Source of the DNA: Hippophae tibetana
Taxonomy: Eukaryota > Streptophyta > Magnoliopsida > Rosales > Elaeagnaceae
DNA: 64,000 bases
Reading direction: 5' to 3'
Assembly: GCA_037013495.1 (NCBI GenBank)
Contig: CM072810.1
Span: forward strand, 106,650,398-106,714,397
Each line of letters opens with the position of its first letter. Position 1 is the first letter of the stretch. Shown piece by piece: positions 23,921-36,784 of this stretch. A model generated the notes under the pieces. That model did not search any database and had not been told where the DNA came from. It worked only from the letters and a program-made list of their open reading frames with translations. The translations under genes and the position numbers were made by a program.

Positions 23921-25959
23921 AACATCAATTATAACATTACAATAAATTATTATAAATAAAAATGTTATATATTTAGCTATATAATTCATACATGTATCAT
24001 AATAAAGATGAAGTGTAATCAAATCATTAAAAATATCTTTTAAAATAATTATTTCCAAGTTGTTATTCCAATTTTTTTTAGATTGAAATTCATTCCCAAC
24101 TCCAACCCTGTTATTGATTTTTTTTTTATATATTACATTACTTACGTATATATATTGTTAAATTATTTTCTATTTTTTTACTTATCCATTAGATATCATT
24201 ACTTATATTTTATAAAAAATCAAAATTTTAAAATAGGAAGTTATATTATTTTTTATAAAAAAAAATTCTTATTTTATTTATGTAAATATAATATTCTTAT
24301 TTTTATAATATATGAAAAAGGAAAATATAATTAATATTATAATGATATTTTGATAAAGTTATTATTTTCAATCTCTTGTATTCCAATTCAATATTTTCTT
24401 ACTTATTTTGATTAAAAAAAAATCGTAACTAATTAACAAAAAATGTGTCATTTACATATATATTTTGATTCCCTTTTATCCTGATAAATCTACACCAATT
24501 TCATTTGATTTCCATTCCAGATTGCCCTAAGTAAATCTTCCAATGTTCACCCAGGAAATATAATCTTCACTATATATATATTCTAAAAAAAAAAAACTTC
24601 ACGATATTGGAATTTTACAATAATTACTCAATATAACAAAGAATTATTCATTTATACCAAAATAACAAAATGGTGTAATGAAAATTTTCCTTAAAACGAC
24701 ACAAATTAATATACGAAGATTAGTCAAATTCTAAAGAATATTTTCTTCATCAATGTTAATCCGCTATTGATTGTGAATGATAACGAGGGAACCATCGACC
24801 AAATGACATTGACCCACGATGAAGAAGTATATATTTGGATGAACACGTGATTAGGACGGAATCAGGAATTAAATAAAAAATTATGGTTGAATTATTTTAA
24901 TCACTTGCAATGTTTTCAAAAATAAAAGTTTAATGCTTTAAACTTTAATCTAAAAATTGAATTATAATTTTGTGTGAAAATCATGGCAGTCAATTATTTA
25001 ACAAAAATACCTTTTTTTTAATACATATTTTCACACTTGTGAAGACCATTTTTTAATTTACATTTTTTTTCTTTTTTTACTTCCGAATTCAAATTAGTTA
25101 TTAATTTATTTATTAGATTCATGAGCTAATAATTAAAAAATAAATTAAAAAATAAATTTTAATATGTGTAGTTATAATTTATATCATCTCTAAAGTAAAA
25201 CAAATTACATCTAAAATTTTTGGGGTGACCGTGTCCCCAGGACCCCAGGCCATGCAATAGTTCCATCTATGCACATGATCATCGTCATTTGTAGAGGAAG
25301 GACGTGGGTGAAAACTACATCTATTTCCTCTACCAGATGATGTCGATCATCTTCATCCGTGATCGTAATTTTAGTATAACTGAAATTTTTTAGATGATCC
25401 ATCGGCTATTTAAACAACAAAAGTACAGATAAACCATAGAATTAAAGATGCTTACAGATTTTGAGTGTTGTACACAAGACAAACCCACTAATCCTTTTAT
25501 TGAATATGATTTGTGTAGATAGAATTTTCTCCGTATGATTTGCTAATCAAAATGGATCTGTTTTGGATTGGATCAAATCATGATCCGTTTATAAAATTTA
25601 ACGGATCGATCGATCCATTTAGTAAAACTATTTATTTGAAAAATTTAATTTATCTAACCCCTAATTCTAAACCCTATTTACATGATCTATCGAACAAAAT
25701 AAATCGGATAATGCCGGATCTTTTTAGTAATGGATCATTCAAATAATCACAGAGTCATATCCAATCCATTGCCACTCTTCAATTATTCCAACAAATTGTC
25801 TTACTCTGCATGTTATCTAAGAGAGAAAAAATGGTACATCACAATATAATGAATATGGAAGTGTGCTCCAGTATTTCAAGTATTCAACCTCAGTGGCTAA
25901 AACAATAAATTAAAGACATGAAGAGAATACATCATGTAAAAGATGTAACAAAGAGAAGA
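23921..25959. other. AT-rich intergenic DNA
   Basis: No gene recognised. 25211-25402 (minus) has a short open frame with no known motifs. 25545-25745 is rich in 'ggatc' words (tggatcaaatcatgatcc and similar), again resembling a decayed MITE. Confidence 0.5.
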
Positions 25960-26270
25960 CCCTCTTTTCGATACGGTTGGGTGCCAGTGGCTCTCCAACA
26001 AATATTACCCCCAGCAACACAGCTCAAAATCTATTAAGGGAGTGTGGCTCCATTTTGGGGGGACTATCCCAGATCACATATATCAGATCATTGTTAACAG
26101 TTGTACTCTTAAATTCCAGAGAATTACATACGACAGAAATGGAAGTACCCTTTTTGGGACAATATTACATTTGAAAAATACATAAGAATGGTCCGGGGAA
26201 GATTATCCCAACCATGAATGCAAACTCTAGGAATGACCGACTCAGGGTCACCCATTGTGAACCTTGTATG
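25960..26270 (-). pseudogene. GLCAT14-like (core-2/I-branching) glycosyltransferase fragment
   Basis: Reading the minus strand and allowing two single-base frame changes gives GSQWVTLSRSFLEF, then CIHGWDNLPRTILMYFSN, VILSQKGYFH, and then VVCNSLEFKSTTVNNDL, IYVIWDSPPKMEPHSLN. This order matches the C-terminal catalytic part of plant beta-glucuronosyltransferase GLCAT14-type proteins (Branch domain), Golgi membrane enzymes that modify arabinogalactan proteins. A base is missing near 26234 (before CIHGW) and one is added near 26145 (before VVCN). The rest of the gene was not found on either side, so it is a relic exon rather than a gene. Left limit uncertain. Confidence 0.65.
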
Positions 26271-27795
26271 TTAGAGACAGTCACTTAGTATAGAATTCGC
26301 TACAACGGTAAGAATTTAGATTCAGTCACCGAAACAAATGAATCCAGCTTATATAGACTTTGCCTGTGAATATTTTAAATATATCAGGTGTTTTCCACTT
26401 TTCTGTAGAATGTATAGGCTTCATGCAATAAATGAAGAGCATTTCATAAATGAGAAAAAGACAGCTAAACAGGATTGATACAGAAAGAGCTATCTTCACA
26501 TAGAAAGTTAATACGAATGGCACTCATCAAAGCCAACAGGCACAAATCAACTCGTGCCACAAGAACATCAGGCAAACATTGGTTAGGAAAAGCGGACAAT
26601 ACAAAAGAAACAGAAGTTACAAGAATTGAGACAAGTTCATCATCTCTTGTGAAGCAGTTAAATTTATTCTCATCCGAATCAATCACCAGAAGAAAGTGGC
26701 TTCTATATAACCTCCACACCCTGAGATACGCAGGTGCAAAATCTTTGACATGCGCGGAACTTAAGTGTGTGAGTTGGTAACTAGTATTCATGTTAAAATC
26801 ATTCAAAATGAGTACTACATATGGGACATGTCAAAAGGGAGTATCAGGTATTCCTATCATAAAGTATCGGAGAATCATTTAAAATTACATTTTTTCCCCC
26901 AAGTTTACATTCTGCATAAGTACTTTTTTCTCTCTTCCGTGTTTTTCACAATTTTACATTTTGCATAATTACTTTGCTCTTTCTTCTGTTATGCACATCC
27001 TCTACTTTCCAATCATAAATTTTCTGAATAAAATGCCTTTTCATTCATTTTTTTTGCAATTTTTGATATCCAGGAGCAATATTATTAGAATTTAGAAGCA
27101 GCAATAATACACTACCAGGCTGGTAGTACCAGCCACTAAATGCAAACACATGAGCTTGATTACCACCATGTTTCTGATATTTAGCACTTCCTAATTGATA
27201 TGAATAGGAGTAACTGGATGGTGGCACCAAGTCAAGAATTCAAAACTGTAAAGACCATCCAACTCACACTTGCAATGTATGCACATTAAAACTTCGTTCA
27301 TCTCTCAGTCTTAAAATAACTTGAATATTTTGTTATTGACGCTCAAGATCTAGATGAAAATATCAATAAGCCTTGAGTGGACAGGCCCCTATATTAAGAA
27401 CAAGACAAACAACCAGTGTAGATCTTTATGCTTAAGATTGCACTATGGACAGCATTTACCAAAGGCAAAGTAGTACTCCATTTCAATAAAAAAGAGTGCA
27501 GTAAACTCTACGGGGGAAAAATATATAAATATACGCACAATTATAAATCTACAAATTTAAATATTCACTTCTTGAGCACCAAATACACTGAAAATTTTGA
27601 AAATACAATAGATTCCTCCTTTGTAACATACAATAAGACCCGATTAATCCCTTTTGACACATAATTCGAGAACAATACATACGCTTCAGTGCATAACATT
27701 ACCTAACAAAACTAGCCATGCTAGTTTTCCAATTGAGATATAATTTCATTGAACTTCACACATATCTTCTAAGCCTTTACCTAATCAAGCATAAA
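26271..27795. other. Intergenic or relic-gene flank
   Basis: More complex in composition than the neighbouring AT-rich DNA, so it may be intron or flank of the degraded glycosyltransferase gene. Short frames occur on both strands (for example 27045-27230 minus) but none matches a family that I know. Confidence 0.35.
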
Positions 27796-29293
27796 TAGAG
27801 GTGTAAAATGAGCTAAACTAGCCTATGCTTTGGAAGCTCATTTATATTTTTTTATTGAATTCATTTAAATTATTTAAACATTTAGGTTATATTTGATAAT
27901 CATTTCAATTTTTAATTTATAATTCTTGAATTTTATAATAAAATTTTTAATTTTAAAATATTTTGAAAAAACATTATCTGATAACCAATTTCTAGTTTCA
28001 ATTTTAAAAAACAGACAGTGAAAATTGGATATTGCTTGTTTGATAACTAATTCTTAATTTTCATTTTTTAACCTTTTAAGCGGAACTCTATTAGGTTGAG
28101 CATAACTTTATATTAAAAGCTCGAAATCGTAAATTCATTTAGAAGTTAAACTTATGTAATTTTTTAATGGTATATGAAATGATTTATAATATTTTGTGAA
28201 GTAATATTGTTTATATTTCAAAAAAATTCTATCAAATCTAAACAATTATTAGTAAAATAAACATAATTTTTTATAGAACATTCGAAATCACAAACCGTAA
28301 ATTTTATCAAAAACTAGATTTCTAAAGTTTCTGATAGTATGTGAAATGATTTATAATTATTTGTGAAATAATACAGATTATGTTTTAAAAATGAGTAAAC
28401 AAAATTCTACTAAATCTAACAAAATATACATAACTTTCTATTAAAAAAACTTCAAATCACAAGCAATAAAATTTATTAGAAACTAGACTTAACTTTTTAA
28501 TGGTATATAAATAATTTATAAAATTTTATGAATTAGTATAGTTTATATTTTAAAAATGAGTAAAAAATTTTCTTTTAAATTTGAATAATAGTTAGCAAAA
28601 TGTGCATAATTTTCTATAAAAATTAAAAATTGTGATATATGAAATGAATCATGATATTTTGTGAATTAATACAATTTATATTTCAAAAATATTTAATATA
28701 ATATGAACAATATTTAATAAAATGAGCATAATTTCTCTAAAAAACTCAAAATTTTAAAATTTAATATTTTTATAAAATAAACTAGTTGTTTTTTCAATGA
28801 AAAATAGATTTAATTATAAATTATTGTAACTTAATACAATTTAAATTTCAAATATGACTCAATTATCATCTTTTTAACCTCAATTATATTGTGTATGTTT
28901 TTTAAGTTACTATTTGTCTTATAATTCTATATTTATTAGAAAATTCTAATATAACTTTAATTTAATTTTACCTTTTATTTTATATTCAAAAAATCAGTTG
29001 TTATATTTTTATATTTATTAATTTAACTAATATTAGTATTTTTTTCAACTTTGTAGTAATAATTAACAATTATATTTTGATAACTACTTCATTTTCTATC
29101 TTATTTATTAGCCTTTTAATTTAACATGTTTTTGTCAATTGAGCTAGTGAGGTGCTCATGAACTCAAGTAAATTATTCATTTAAGTTCATGAGCTAAGTA
29201 AAGTAAACTTTTTTAACTTATGAGTTCAATGAGTCAACTTTAAATAAACTGGACTAGGTTGAGTTAAGTTGGACAACTTGTTTGACATCTCTA
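27796..29293. mobile_element. Non-autonomous hAT-like transposon
   Basis: The left end TAGAGGTGTAAAATGAGCT and the inverse of the right end (TAGAGATGTCAAACAAGTT) form imperfect terminal inverted repeats of the plant hAT type. They are flanked by 8-bp direct repeats AGCATAAA (27788-27795) and AGCATAAC (29294-29301), differing at one base. The 1498-bp interior has no transposase. It holds a diverged tandem array and 'gagctaagtaaagt'-like subterminal motifs. Confidence 0.75.
28080..28870. repeat. Diverged tandem array, unit about 165 bp
   Basis: Five imperfect units inside the hAT-like element. The landmark 'atgatttataatattttgtgaa' and variants recur near 28179, 28346, 28510, 28645 and 28805, each followed by 'atttatatttcaaaaa' and a stretch like 'aataaaatgagcataatttt'. 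Spacing is about 134-167 bp. Confidence 0.65.
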
Positions 29294-29765
29294 AGCATAA
29301 CCATAAAAATCATCTTACAACAAAGGACAAAAGGAATCGACAATCAGACTATATATTTTGTCAAAACCCTAAGTGAAAAGAAATAACAATGAATCTCCAT
29401 ATAGTAGTCTTACAAATGGAATGTCTAGTTACAATATTTGGAAAAATTATTCATTAGAATTTATGGAAACTAGCTAGACTCGGTTTTACTTCACTACACT
29501 CATATATTGGTTTATAATAGCATACTATTAGTCTTTTAGAATGTAGAATTTGTAGCAAAAATCAAGTCTACTCAACTAATGGTGATAAATACTACATGCC
29601 ATAAAGTTGCAAGTAACTAGAAGCAGAAAACAATTCAACCATTGCAACACTTACAATAATTCACATCCACACTATGATCTATGAACCATGTACGATAGAA
29701 GAGATAAGAATAAACGTACTGTAGATATTTAGGATTTAAGAGTAATATTTTATATTCATCGTTAT
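29294..29765. other. Intergenic DNA
   Basis: No gene or repeat recognised between the hAT-like element and the copia LTR. Confidence 0.5.
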
Positions 29766-29949
29766 TGTTAATGTATATCTAGTAAACATATTAATATATA
29801 TATCTATTAATGTATATCTATTTACTTTAAGCATATCTATATCTAGTTACTTTAGACATATCTAGTTTACTTGTTATTCCTATATAAAGTCACCATGTAT
29901 ATTTTTCTTTGAATACAGAATAGAATACAATCAATAAGTATTTCTAACA
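29766..29949 (+). repeat. Copia LTR (184 bp), plus strand
   Basis: TGTTAATGTATATC...TATTTCTAACA, the same family and length as the LTR at 14644-14827 but on the opposite strand. It contains a 'ctatataaag' TATA-like box near 29880. Confidence 0.85.
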
Positions 29950-29962
29950 TTGTATCAGAGTC
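29950..29962 (+). other. Primer-binding site (initiator tRNA-Met)
   Basis: TTGTATCAGAGTC directly after the LTR is close to TTGGTATCAGAGC, the site complementary to initiator tRNA-Met used by most copia elements. It confirms the plus orientation of this LTR. Confidence 0.7.
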
Positions 29963-30370
29963 ACTGCTCTTATCTTTCTAGCAGTCTTGTCTTTTCTGGT
30001 GTTACTCTACCCTTATAACTTCCGTTGTCACAATAGTCACTGTAACCACTCACTATTGAACCTCCGACGTATTTTAGCCATTATTCTTAGGTTTTAAGCT
30101 TACAGTCGGCATTGTTAAGGAGTCATGCACCACACAGACCATTGCAAACACCGTCGTCGTCGTGCATCTTGCTCCGATAACCTTTCTGCAGATACCACTG
30201 TGATCAGCTCGACCAAATCTACACAACCGTGGAAGTCTCGCAACTATCGAAGTCTGTACGCTCAATCACGCGCCTCTCAAAGGAACTGCATGTCTTTTCA
30301 TGCGCTTCCACTGAAACCAATTGCCACCGTGCATCTTGCTCCGACAACTTTTCTACAGATACCACTTTTC
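29963..30370 (+). mobile_element. Copia leader fragment with internal duplication
   Basis: The sequence after the primer site, unusually GC-rich for the window. A segment of about 37 bp (gtgcatcttgctccgataac...cagataccac) occurs at about 30163-30200 and again at 30329-30367. The second copy lies near where the following gag fragment begins on the opposite strand. No sense-strand gag follows. Confidence 0.5.
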
Positions 30371-30745
30371 TTCATATTTTTCATTTCTTCTTTTATTCGT
30401 ATTGCTCTTACTCTTGATCTAGATGCAAAACATTTCTCTAAAATTAGCCACATATCTCTTGCATTGTTAAAACTTGATACTTGTTTCAAGATCTTATCTA
30501 TCATACACGACATGAGCCAACGAATAAGCATACCATCATGTTTTCTCTAACTTTTGAACATCAAATTAGTGTTTCTATTAAAAAGAGTTGTAGGGGCAGG
30601 ATCTTTCAACACATAATCCTCAAGATTAAGACTCCTAAGAAGTTTGAAAACTTGATGTTTCTAGATAGTGAAATTATGATTATCAAGCTTTATTGTAGCA
30701 ATGATTTTGTGAAAATAAAATACTTTTTTACTTGCTTTGAATGTG
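30298..30745 (-). pseudogene. gag: Copia gag fragment, inverted relative to the adjacent LTR
   Basis: The minus strand reads IATIKLDNHNFTI, stop, KHQVFKLLRSLNLEDYVLKDPAP, then after a stop DGMLIRWLMSCMIDKILKQVSSFNNARDMWLILEKCFASRSRVRAIRIKEEM. These are the copia-type gag (UBN2) motifs in their usual order. Several in-frame stops. It lies head-on to the plus-strand LTR and leader at 29766-30370, so the two pieces are from different insertions or were rearranged. Confidence 0.75.
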
Positions 30746-32432
30746 ACATGAGTTGTTGTAGAACCAGTAGCATAATGTGAAGTTTCTTTTTGGATCTCCA
30801 TGAAAGCATGATTTATGAAGCTCATTGCGCTTAAAATGTCTAATCTCTTGAGAATAAACAAGATAAATGCTGAGAAGAAACAATGAGAATGAAAGAAGAA
30901 GGAATAGAGAAATAATATTTCATATAATATGTATTTTGATGATTACAAGAGTATTTTGTATGTTGCATAAGTATATCAATAAAAAACTCAAAAACTTACA
31001 AAATATCTTAATAACCTATAACAAACTATAAATTGTCAATGATTCATGATGATTACAAAATGAGTTGTACTATTTTATAATGCTAACTATTTTTTTCTAC
31101 ATCAATTCTTCAACCGATTTTGTTATTCTCAATAAATGCTTGAACACCAAACACATTTGGGCTATTTCAATCTAGTTTATACCTCTTAGTCCATACCCCT
31201 AATTCTGTTATAGATTGTATCCTTATAATAGTTGTTAATTGAACCTTTGAACATGATAGAGCTCATTGTTTAGACATATTGTAAAATTCTTGATTTTCAA
31301 AAATATTTTGATTGTATTGAGATGAGTACGTTCAATTGAAGAACTTTAAGTTGACAACCTGGGGAACCTTTAGGAAAATCTCAAGAATAATCCACACATC
31401 TCGATTGAGATTGTAGTCTGTTATGAGAATGAACTTACAAGATATTGCAACTATTGAATCAATCCCAAGCACAATAGAAATATCCAACCAAAACACCATT
31501 GAAAGCCAGTTCAACAATAAAACATCCAAGTAGTAAATGAATATCAAAATCTATGGAAATAAATTTAATAATAAAAGAAAGAACACTCTAAGATTACAAT
31601 AATTCAACCTTACCAATATGGTAAGTCTACTTTAATTCTTTACCCCTATAAGGATATGAGTTCCATTAGGTGCAAATGTTGAGAATATAAATACAATATA
31701 GGAAAAAAACATGAAAAGAAACACATACATTTGAGGATAGTACTCAAAGAGAATTCACAATCTCTCATACTCGATATAAAATTTTCTTCTCTCTCCTTTT
31801 TAGCCTCTATTCACAAATGCCAAATTCTTTATTAATTATCTAGGATTTTTATTTTTAAATGACTCAGTTATTCAACTGCATTCAAAAATAACCCCTTCTA
31901 TAAAAATAAAAAATGATATACACTAGAATCTTAAACCAACTTTTAAATTTACTTTTAAATGCTTGGAGGTTATTTGTGAAACCCAATTGGTGAAAGGAGG
32001 TTGGCATATGCATTAGGTCTTATCTATGGAATGTTTTGCTTCATACTGTTGTTCAATTGTTTTTTGGGTCCATGGTAATAGGGGTGGAGATTATCACTTA
32101 AACCACAAATCAATCCTAATAAAAAAACTTACTTGATCAATAAATTGATAACATCACACTATTATTAAAGATTATTCTCATCACTTTATACATGAGTTTT
32201 CCTAAGACTGAATGAACATCTACTAAACAGATTGCACACGTACAAACTAACAGCAATAGCTATAGATAGATAAAAAAAATTCACTAGTAATTATTATTAT
32301 ATTTATTAACTTACTTCCACTTCATTTAAGTTTTCAACTCAACTTAATATAGTACCTAGAGAAAATAACACATACAACATTATTACCCAACAAAGTGTGA
32401 TGAACAAAGTGGTGTTAGTTCAGTAAATGTTC
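30746..32432. other. Intergenic DNA downstream of the receptor kinase
   Basis: No gene recognised. 30850-31150 could be the decayed 5' part of the minus-strand copia piece, but no LTR ends were found. The 3' untranslated region of the receptor kinase should lie just left of 32433; I see no clear poly(A) signal that decides its end. Confidence 0.4.
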
Positions 32433-35400
32433 TTATTTTAGATAACCCACTAGATCCTTAATGGTTATCTTTCCTAAAGGGTTATATAGGTAACTTGAAG
32501 TAATAGTTGCTAGATCATACGCAACACAATGCATAGTGGGTCGTTTATATGGTGAATCTTGTGAGCATGCCAATGCTATGGTCACCACATATATTATTGC
32601 ATTTTCCAATTCACTTGTGGGAGGTTGTAGTCGTTGGTCTAACACATCCTTTAAATACAATTCATCATTGTTTAACATTTTTCTTGATGATGATTTATGT
32701 ACAAATTCAATCAATTCCTTTGGATGTTTTCCCATCATAATCTCCAAAGCTACAATCCCAAAGCTATAGACATCACATTTTTCTGTGGAATGCATCGATA
32801 GAGCAAGCTCTATGAACATATCAACATATAGATATTAGTAAATTTATGTAGAAAATGTGCATGTTATATGACATCAGATATTTTAAAGTTTTGAGCAAGA
32901 AAGCATTCATAGAACAAGTAATATATCATGCTGTTGTTTTGATTATAAAATAAAAGGATTAAAACAATTGTCTTATCTACGGGTGTGTTGATTATCTCTT
33001 TTAAGTTCAACTCAATTTATATGAGTTAGTTACTAGTTATAATTTCTTTGAATTTTATGTGAGCCATCATATTACTTTTAAAATGTTAGGTTAAATAGTT
33101 CATAAATTAACTTATTTACATTTTTGAAAATAAAAAAAATTATAATTTTTATTAAAAATAAAAATGTTAGTATAAATATTATATTTTGATTCTATTTTTA
33201 TAAAATAAGAAAAAATAAAAATATTACCTTTTAAATGTTGTTTTACATAGTAGTATTAAAATAATTATTTTTTGAAACTCCAACTTAAAAAAAAGAAAAG
33301 AAAAAAAAAGAGACGAAGACTAAATTAACTCCTGACAAACATTTTATATTTTGTGTGTGTTTGCTTGTACCTGGGGCCATATAGCCACGTGACCCGACAA
33401 CTGTGGTCCAAATGGATGAATCTGAGGGCAACAATCTTGCCGTACCGAAGTCCGAAAGACGTGCCACATGGTCCAACCCAAGCAATATGTTGTTTAAGGT
33501 AATGTCCCTGTGCACTAGTGGTGGAGTACAATCGTTGTGCAAATAAGAAATTGCATCAGCTATTCCACGAACAATTTCAATCCTTTTGTTCCATCCAAGC
33601 TCTCTTTCACCTTGTACTCCATATAATGCATTTTTTAGACTCCCTCTCTCTGCATATGCATAAACCAGGTACATACAACCCCTAAAAGTACAAGACCCAT
33701 GAAACTTTACAATATTCCTGTGTCTAATATTTGTCAAAGCTTCAATCTCATTTTTGAAACTCATATGATTTATTGTTCGAGTTTCAGTAGAATCTGAATC
33801 ATTGATGCACTTGATTGCAACAATCAGACCCTCACCTAAATCAGCCTTGTAGACAGTACCAAATCCCCCTTTTCCAATACAATAAATCTCATTGAAGTCC
33901 TGAGTGGCCTTCACAATGTCTCGAAAAGTTATTCGTCTCTCAGCTACTGAAATTAACATATTGCTCTCATCTAATCCAAATCTTCCACTTTTTTCATCTT
34001 TGTGTTTGTGTCTTTTATGCAGTATAATTAAAACAATCACATAAAGACTCACTACCAAGCCTGAAGTAGGAGCAAGGACCTTGACAAGAGTCTGTCTTTT
34101 GTTCTGCTTGTTAGGCTTTTTGTATAGGGAAATTGGACATGGATGAAGCCCTGCAACATCTCCACATAAACCAGAGTTTCCAACATAAGAATTTCTTGAT
34201 GAGTTAGCTTGGAAAATGCTCCCTATCGGGACTGGACCCGTCAAGTTGTTGTAAGAGAAATCAATAGATTGTAGACTAATCATGTCTGAAAATGATGATG
34301 GGATGTTACCTGTAAGATGGTTATATGACAAGTTCAATTGCTCCAGTGATTTAAGCTTGTAAAGGCTTGAGGGGATTTTATTTGACAACATGTTACTGCT
34401 GAGATCCAACACATATTTCAAAGAAAATAAGTTTCCAAGATCGGCCGGAATTGAACCTGAAAGCTTGTTATGGCTAAGATTCAAACCTAACAAATTTCTG
34501 CAATTAGAAAGCTCTCCAACTATGTTACCAGACAAATTGTTTGTTGATAGATCAAGAATGGCTAGATTAGCAAGATTGCCCAGACTTTTAGGAATTGCTC
34601 CTATCAAATGATTGTTGCTCAGATTGAGTGTACCCAGCAGGCTTAGATTTCCAAGCTGTGTTGGAATTTCCCCCATCAAGTTGTTAGAATGAAGGCTCAA
34701 AATTCGCAATTGGCTCAATTTTCCAAGCTCTAGTGGAATTTTACTAGAAATTTTGTTTCCACTAATCTGTAAATTAGTGAGATTTTTACATTCTCCCCAT
34801 TGCGGTGAGATTTGGCCGACAAAATGGTTATCATTGAGTTCCATGAAATCAAGACTTGGATGGACACCAAATGCACGGGTTATGTTCCCAGTAAATTGGT
34901 TTCCATGGAGTCGTACTCTCCTTAGTGCCGAACAGTTTTTAAGGCATTCAGGCAATGACCCTGTGAAGTTGTTATCACTTGCAGTGAAATTTACAAGAGT
35001 AAACCCACTACACAGATCTGGTGGTAATTCTCCATAGAAGCTGTTGTTTGAAAAGCTGATGAAGGTCAGATTAGGACTATACTTACCAAAATCCCTTGGA
35101 ATTTTTCCATAGAATTTATTGGTGAACACAGAGAATATCTCTAAATGCTTTAAGCTAGAAATTGTATCTGGTAACTCTCCAGAAAAATGGTTGGTATTGA
35201 GATCAAAATAAAGAAGGGAAGTGAAATTTCCTACTTGAGGAGGGATTGTTCCAGTAAGATCATTGTAGAAAAGATTAAACAATTGAAGGTTTGTAAGATT
35301 CCACAGTGTTGGAGGAATTGGACCCAAAAAATGGTTGACAGAGAGGTCTAATTCTATAAGGTTCTTCAAGTTGCCTATTTCAGAGGGAACAGGACCAGAA

Positions 35401-36695
35401 ATGTTGTTGATGTAGAGAAAGAGGGAATTAAGCTTAGTCAACAATCCAATTTCAATTGGAAGTATCCCATTGAAATTATTAGAATGAAGATGCAATGAAG
35501 TCAATTCAGTCCAATTGGAGATAAGCATAGGAGAAATAGAACCTGAAAATAAATTATCAGACAAATGCAAGGTGCTAATTTTATTCAACTTGGACAGAGA
35601 CATGGGTAGTTTCCCACTGAGTTGATTCACAGACAAAGCCAAAGTGGTAAGATTTGCACAAAGTCCAATTTCAAAAGGAATTGTGGAGTTAAACAAATTG
35701 TTTTGAAGATCAAGAATTGAGAGCTTCTTGAGCATTCCAATTGAAGAAGGAATTACCCCTTTGATGGAATTATTACTCAATTCAAGAATTTCAAGTTCAG
35801 GTAATGATATAACCACTTCAGGAAAGAAACCACCAATGAAGTTAAACCCAAGATGAAGTGCTTTGAGCTTTGAAAGCTTTGAAATTGCAGGTGACAGTGG
35901 CCCTTTAAATTGGTTGTTTGTGAGATTAAGGTATTCAAGTTTGTTGAGATTTTCAAATAATGATTCTGGTATTTTACCTTTCAACTGATTGTAGGACAAA
36001 TCAATAAATCTCAAGTTGAGACAACTGGGTATAAAATTTGGGAATTCTGAATTGAGATTATTGAGATAAAAGTTAAGGTATGTTAATAAAGGCATACTAG
36101 AAAACCTGGACCAATCAGGAGCTACTAGGTAGTTTCCTCCAAAGTTTAAGTAAATTACCTTTTGTAGATTGCTGAGTTGATCAGGAATAGTACCATTGAG
36201 ATTGTTGTTGTAAAGAGTAAGATACTGAAGCTGTGTCAATTGGGTGATCTCCACAGGTATTTCTCCTTCTAAGAGGTTATTAGACAAATCCAACACACTG
36301 AGCTTTGAGAGGTTTCCAATGGTCGATGGTATTAGACCGACGAGATGATTGCTACTAAGGTTGAAGACAGAGAGGTTTTGGAATGAAGTAAAGTTGAACT
36401 CAGACAGTGTGCCAGTGAGGTCCAAATTGGTGAGTGTTATCTCTGTGACTGTGTTTGTGATGTTGTCACAAACAAGACCAAACCAGTTGCAAAGATTGTT
36501 AAGGTTGGTTTGCGACCATGAGTTTAGTGTAAATGGAGCAGAGGATAAGCTGTTTTTCCAATTGATCAAAGCTTCTGCTTGTGGATTTTTTGGATAAAAT
36601 ATAGCAGTACTCAGTGGAAGGAAGGAAACAAAATGAATGTGAAAGAGTAGAAAAAGAAAACCATAAACAAGAATTGGTTTCTGAAAGGTTTTCAT
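32433..36695 (-). CDS. LRR receptor-like kinase, MIK2-like (two exons)
   Basis: Plasma-membrane receptor kinase expected to sense an extracellular ligand and signal through a cytoplasmic Ser/Thr kinase. Exon 1 is 36695-33371, exon 2 is 32809-32433, with a 561-bp GT-AG intron inside the kinase domain. The join GYMAP|ELAL restores the activation-segment APE motif, and total length is 3702 nt (about 1233 residues). Visible: signal peptide (about 1-31), LRR N-cap (CNWFGLVC), many 24-residue LRRs (about 80-850), membrane segment (about 876-893), glycine loop IGKGGFG (940-946), VAIK Lys962, HRD 1062-1064 with Asn1069, and DFG 1082-1084. The C-terminus is complete (KRPTM, then [10 protein letters not shown]). 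HRD makes it an RD kinase. The intron position and domain order fit the MIK2-like subgroup. No disabling change seen. Confidence 0.93.
32810..33370 (-). other. Intron of the receptor kinase
   Basis: Begins CCAG|GTACAAGC and ends TTCATAG|AGCTTGC on the minus strand. Reading through it gives an abrupt non-homologous tail after GYMAPG; splicing gives [22 protein letters not shown], which is conserved kinase sequence. Confidence 0.9.
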
Positions 36696-36776
36696 GGTGA
36701 GATTTGTGCGAGTAAGAGTGGCTTATTTAATGTTTTAGTAGAATTTCACTGCCCTTGTTAGAGAGTGTTAATCCCT

Positions 36777-36784
36777 TATTTATA
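36777..36784 (-). promoter_or_regulatory. Probable TATA box of the receptor kinase
   Basis: The minus-strand TATAAATA lies about 80 bases before the ATG at 36695, a plausible core promoter position. No other signal was used. Confidence 0.45.

Noticed and set aside
34390..35037. Plus-strand frames within the receptor kinase
   Set aside because: They are antisense shadows of the LRR repeats.
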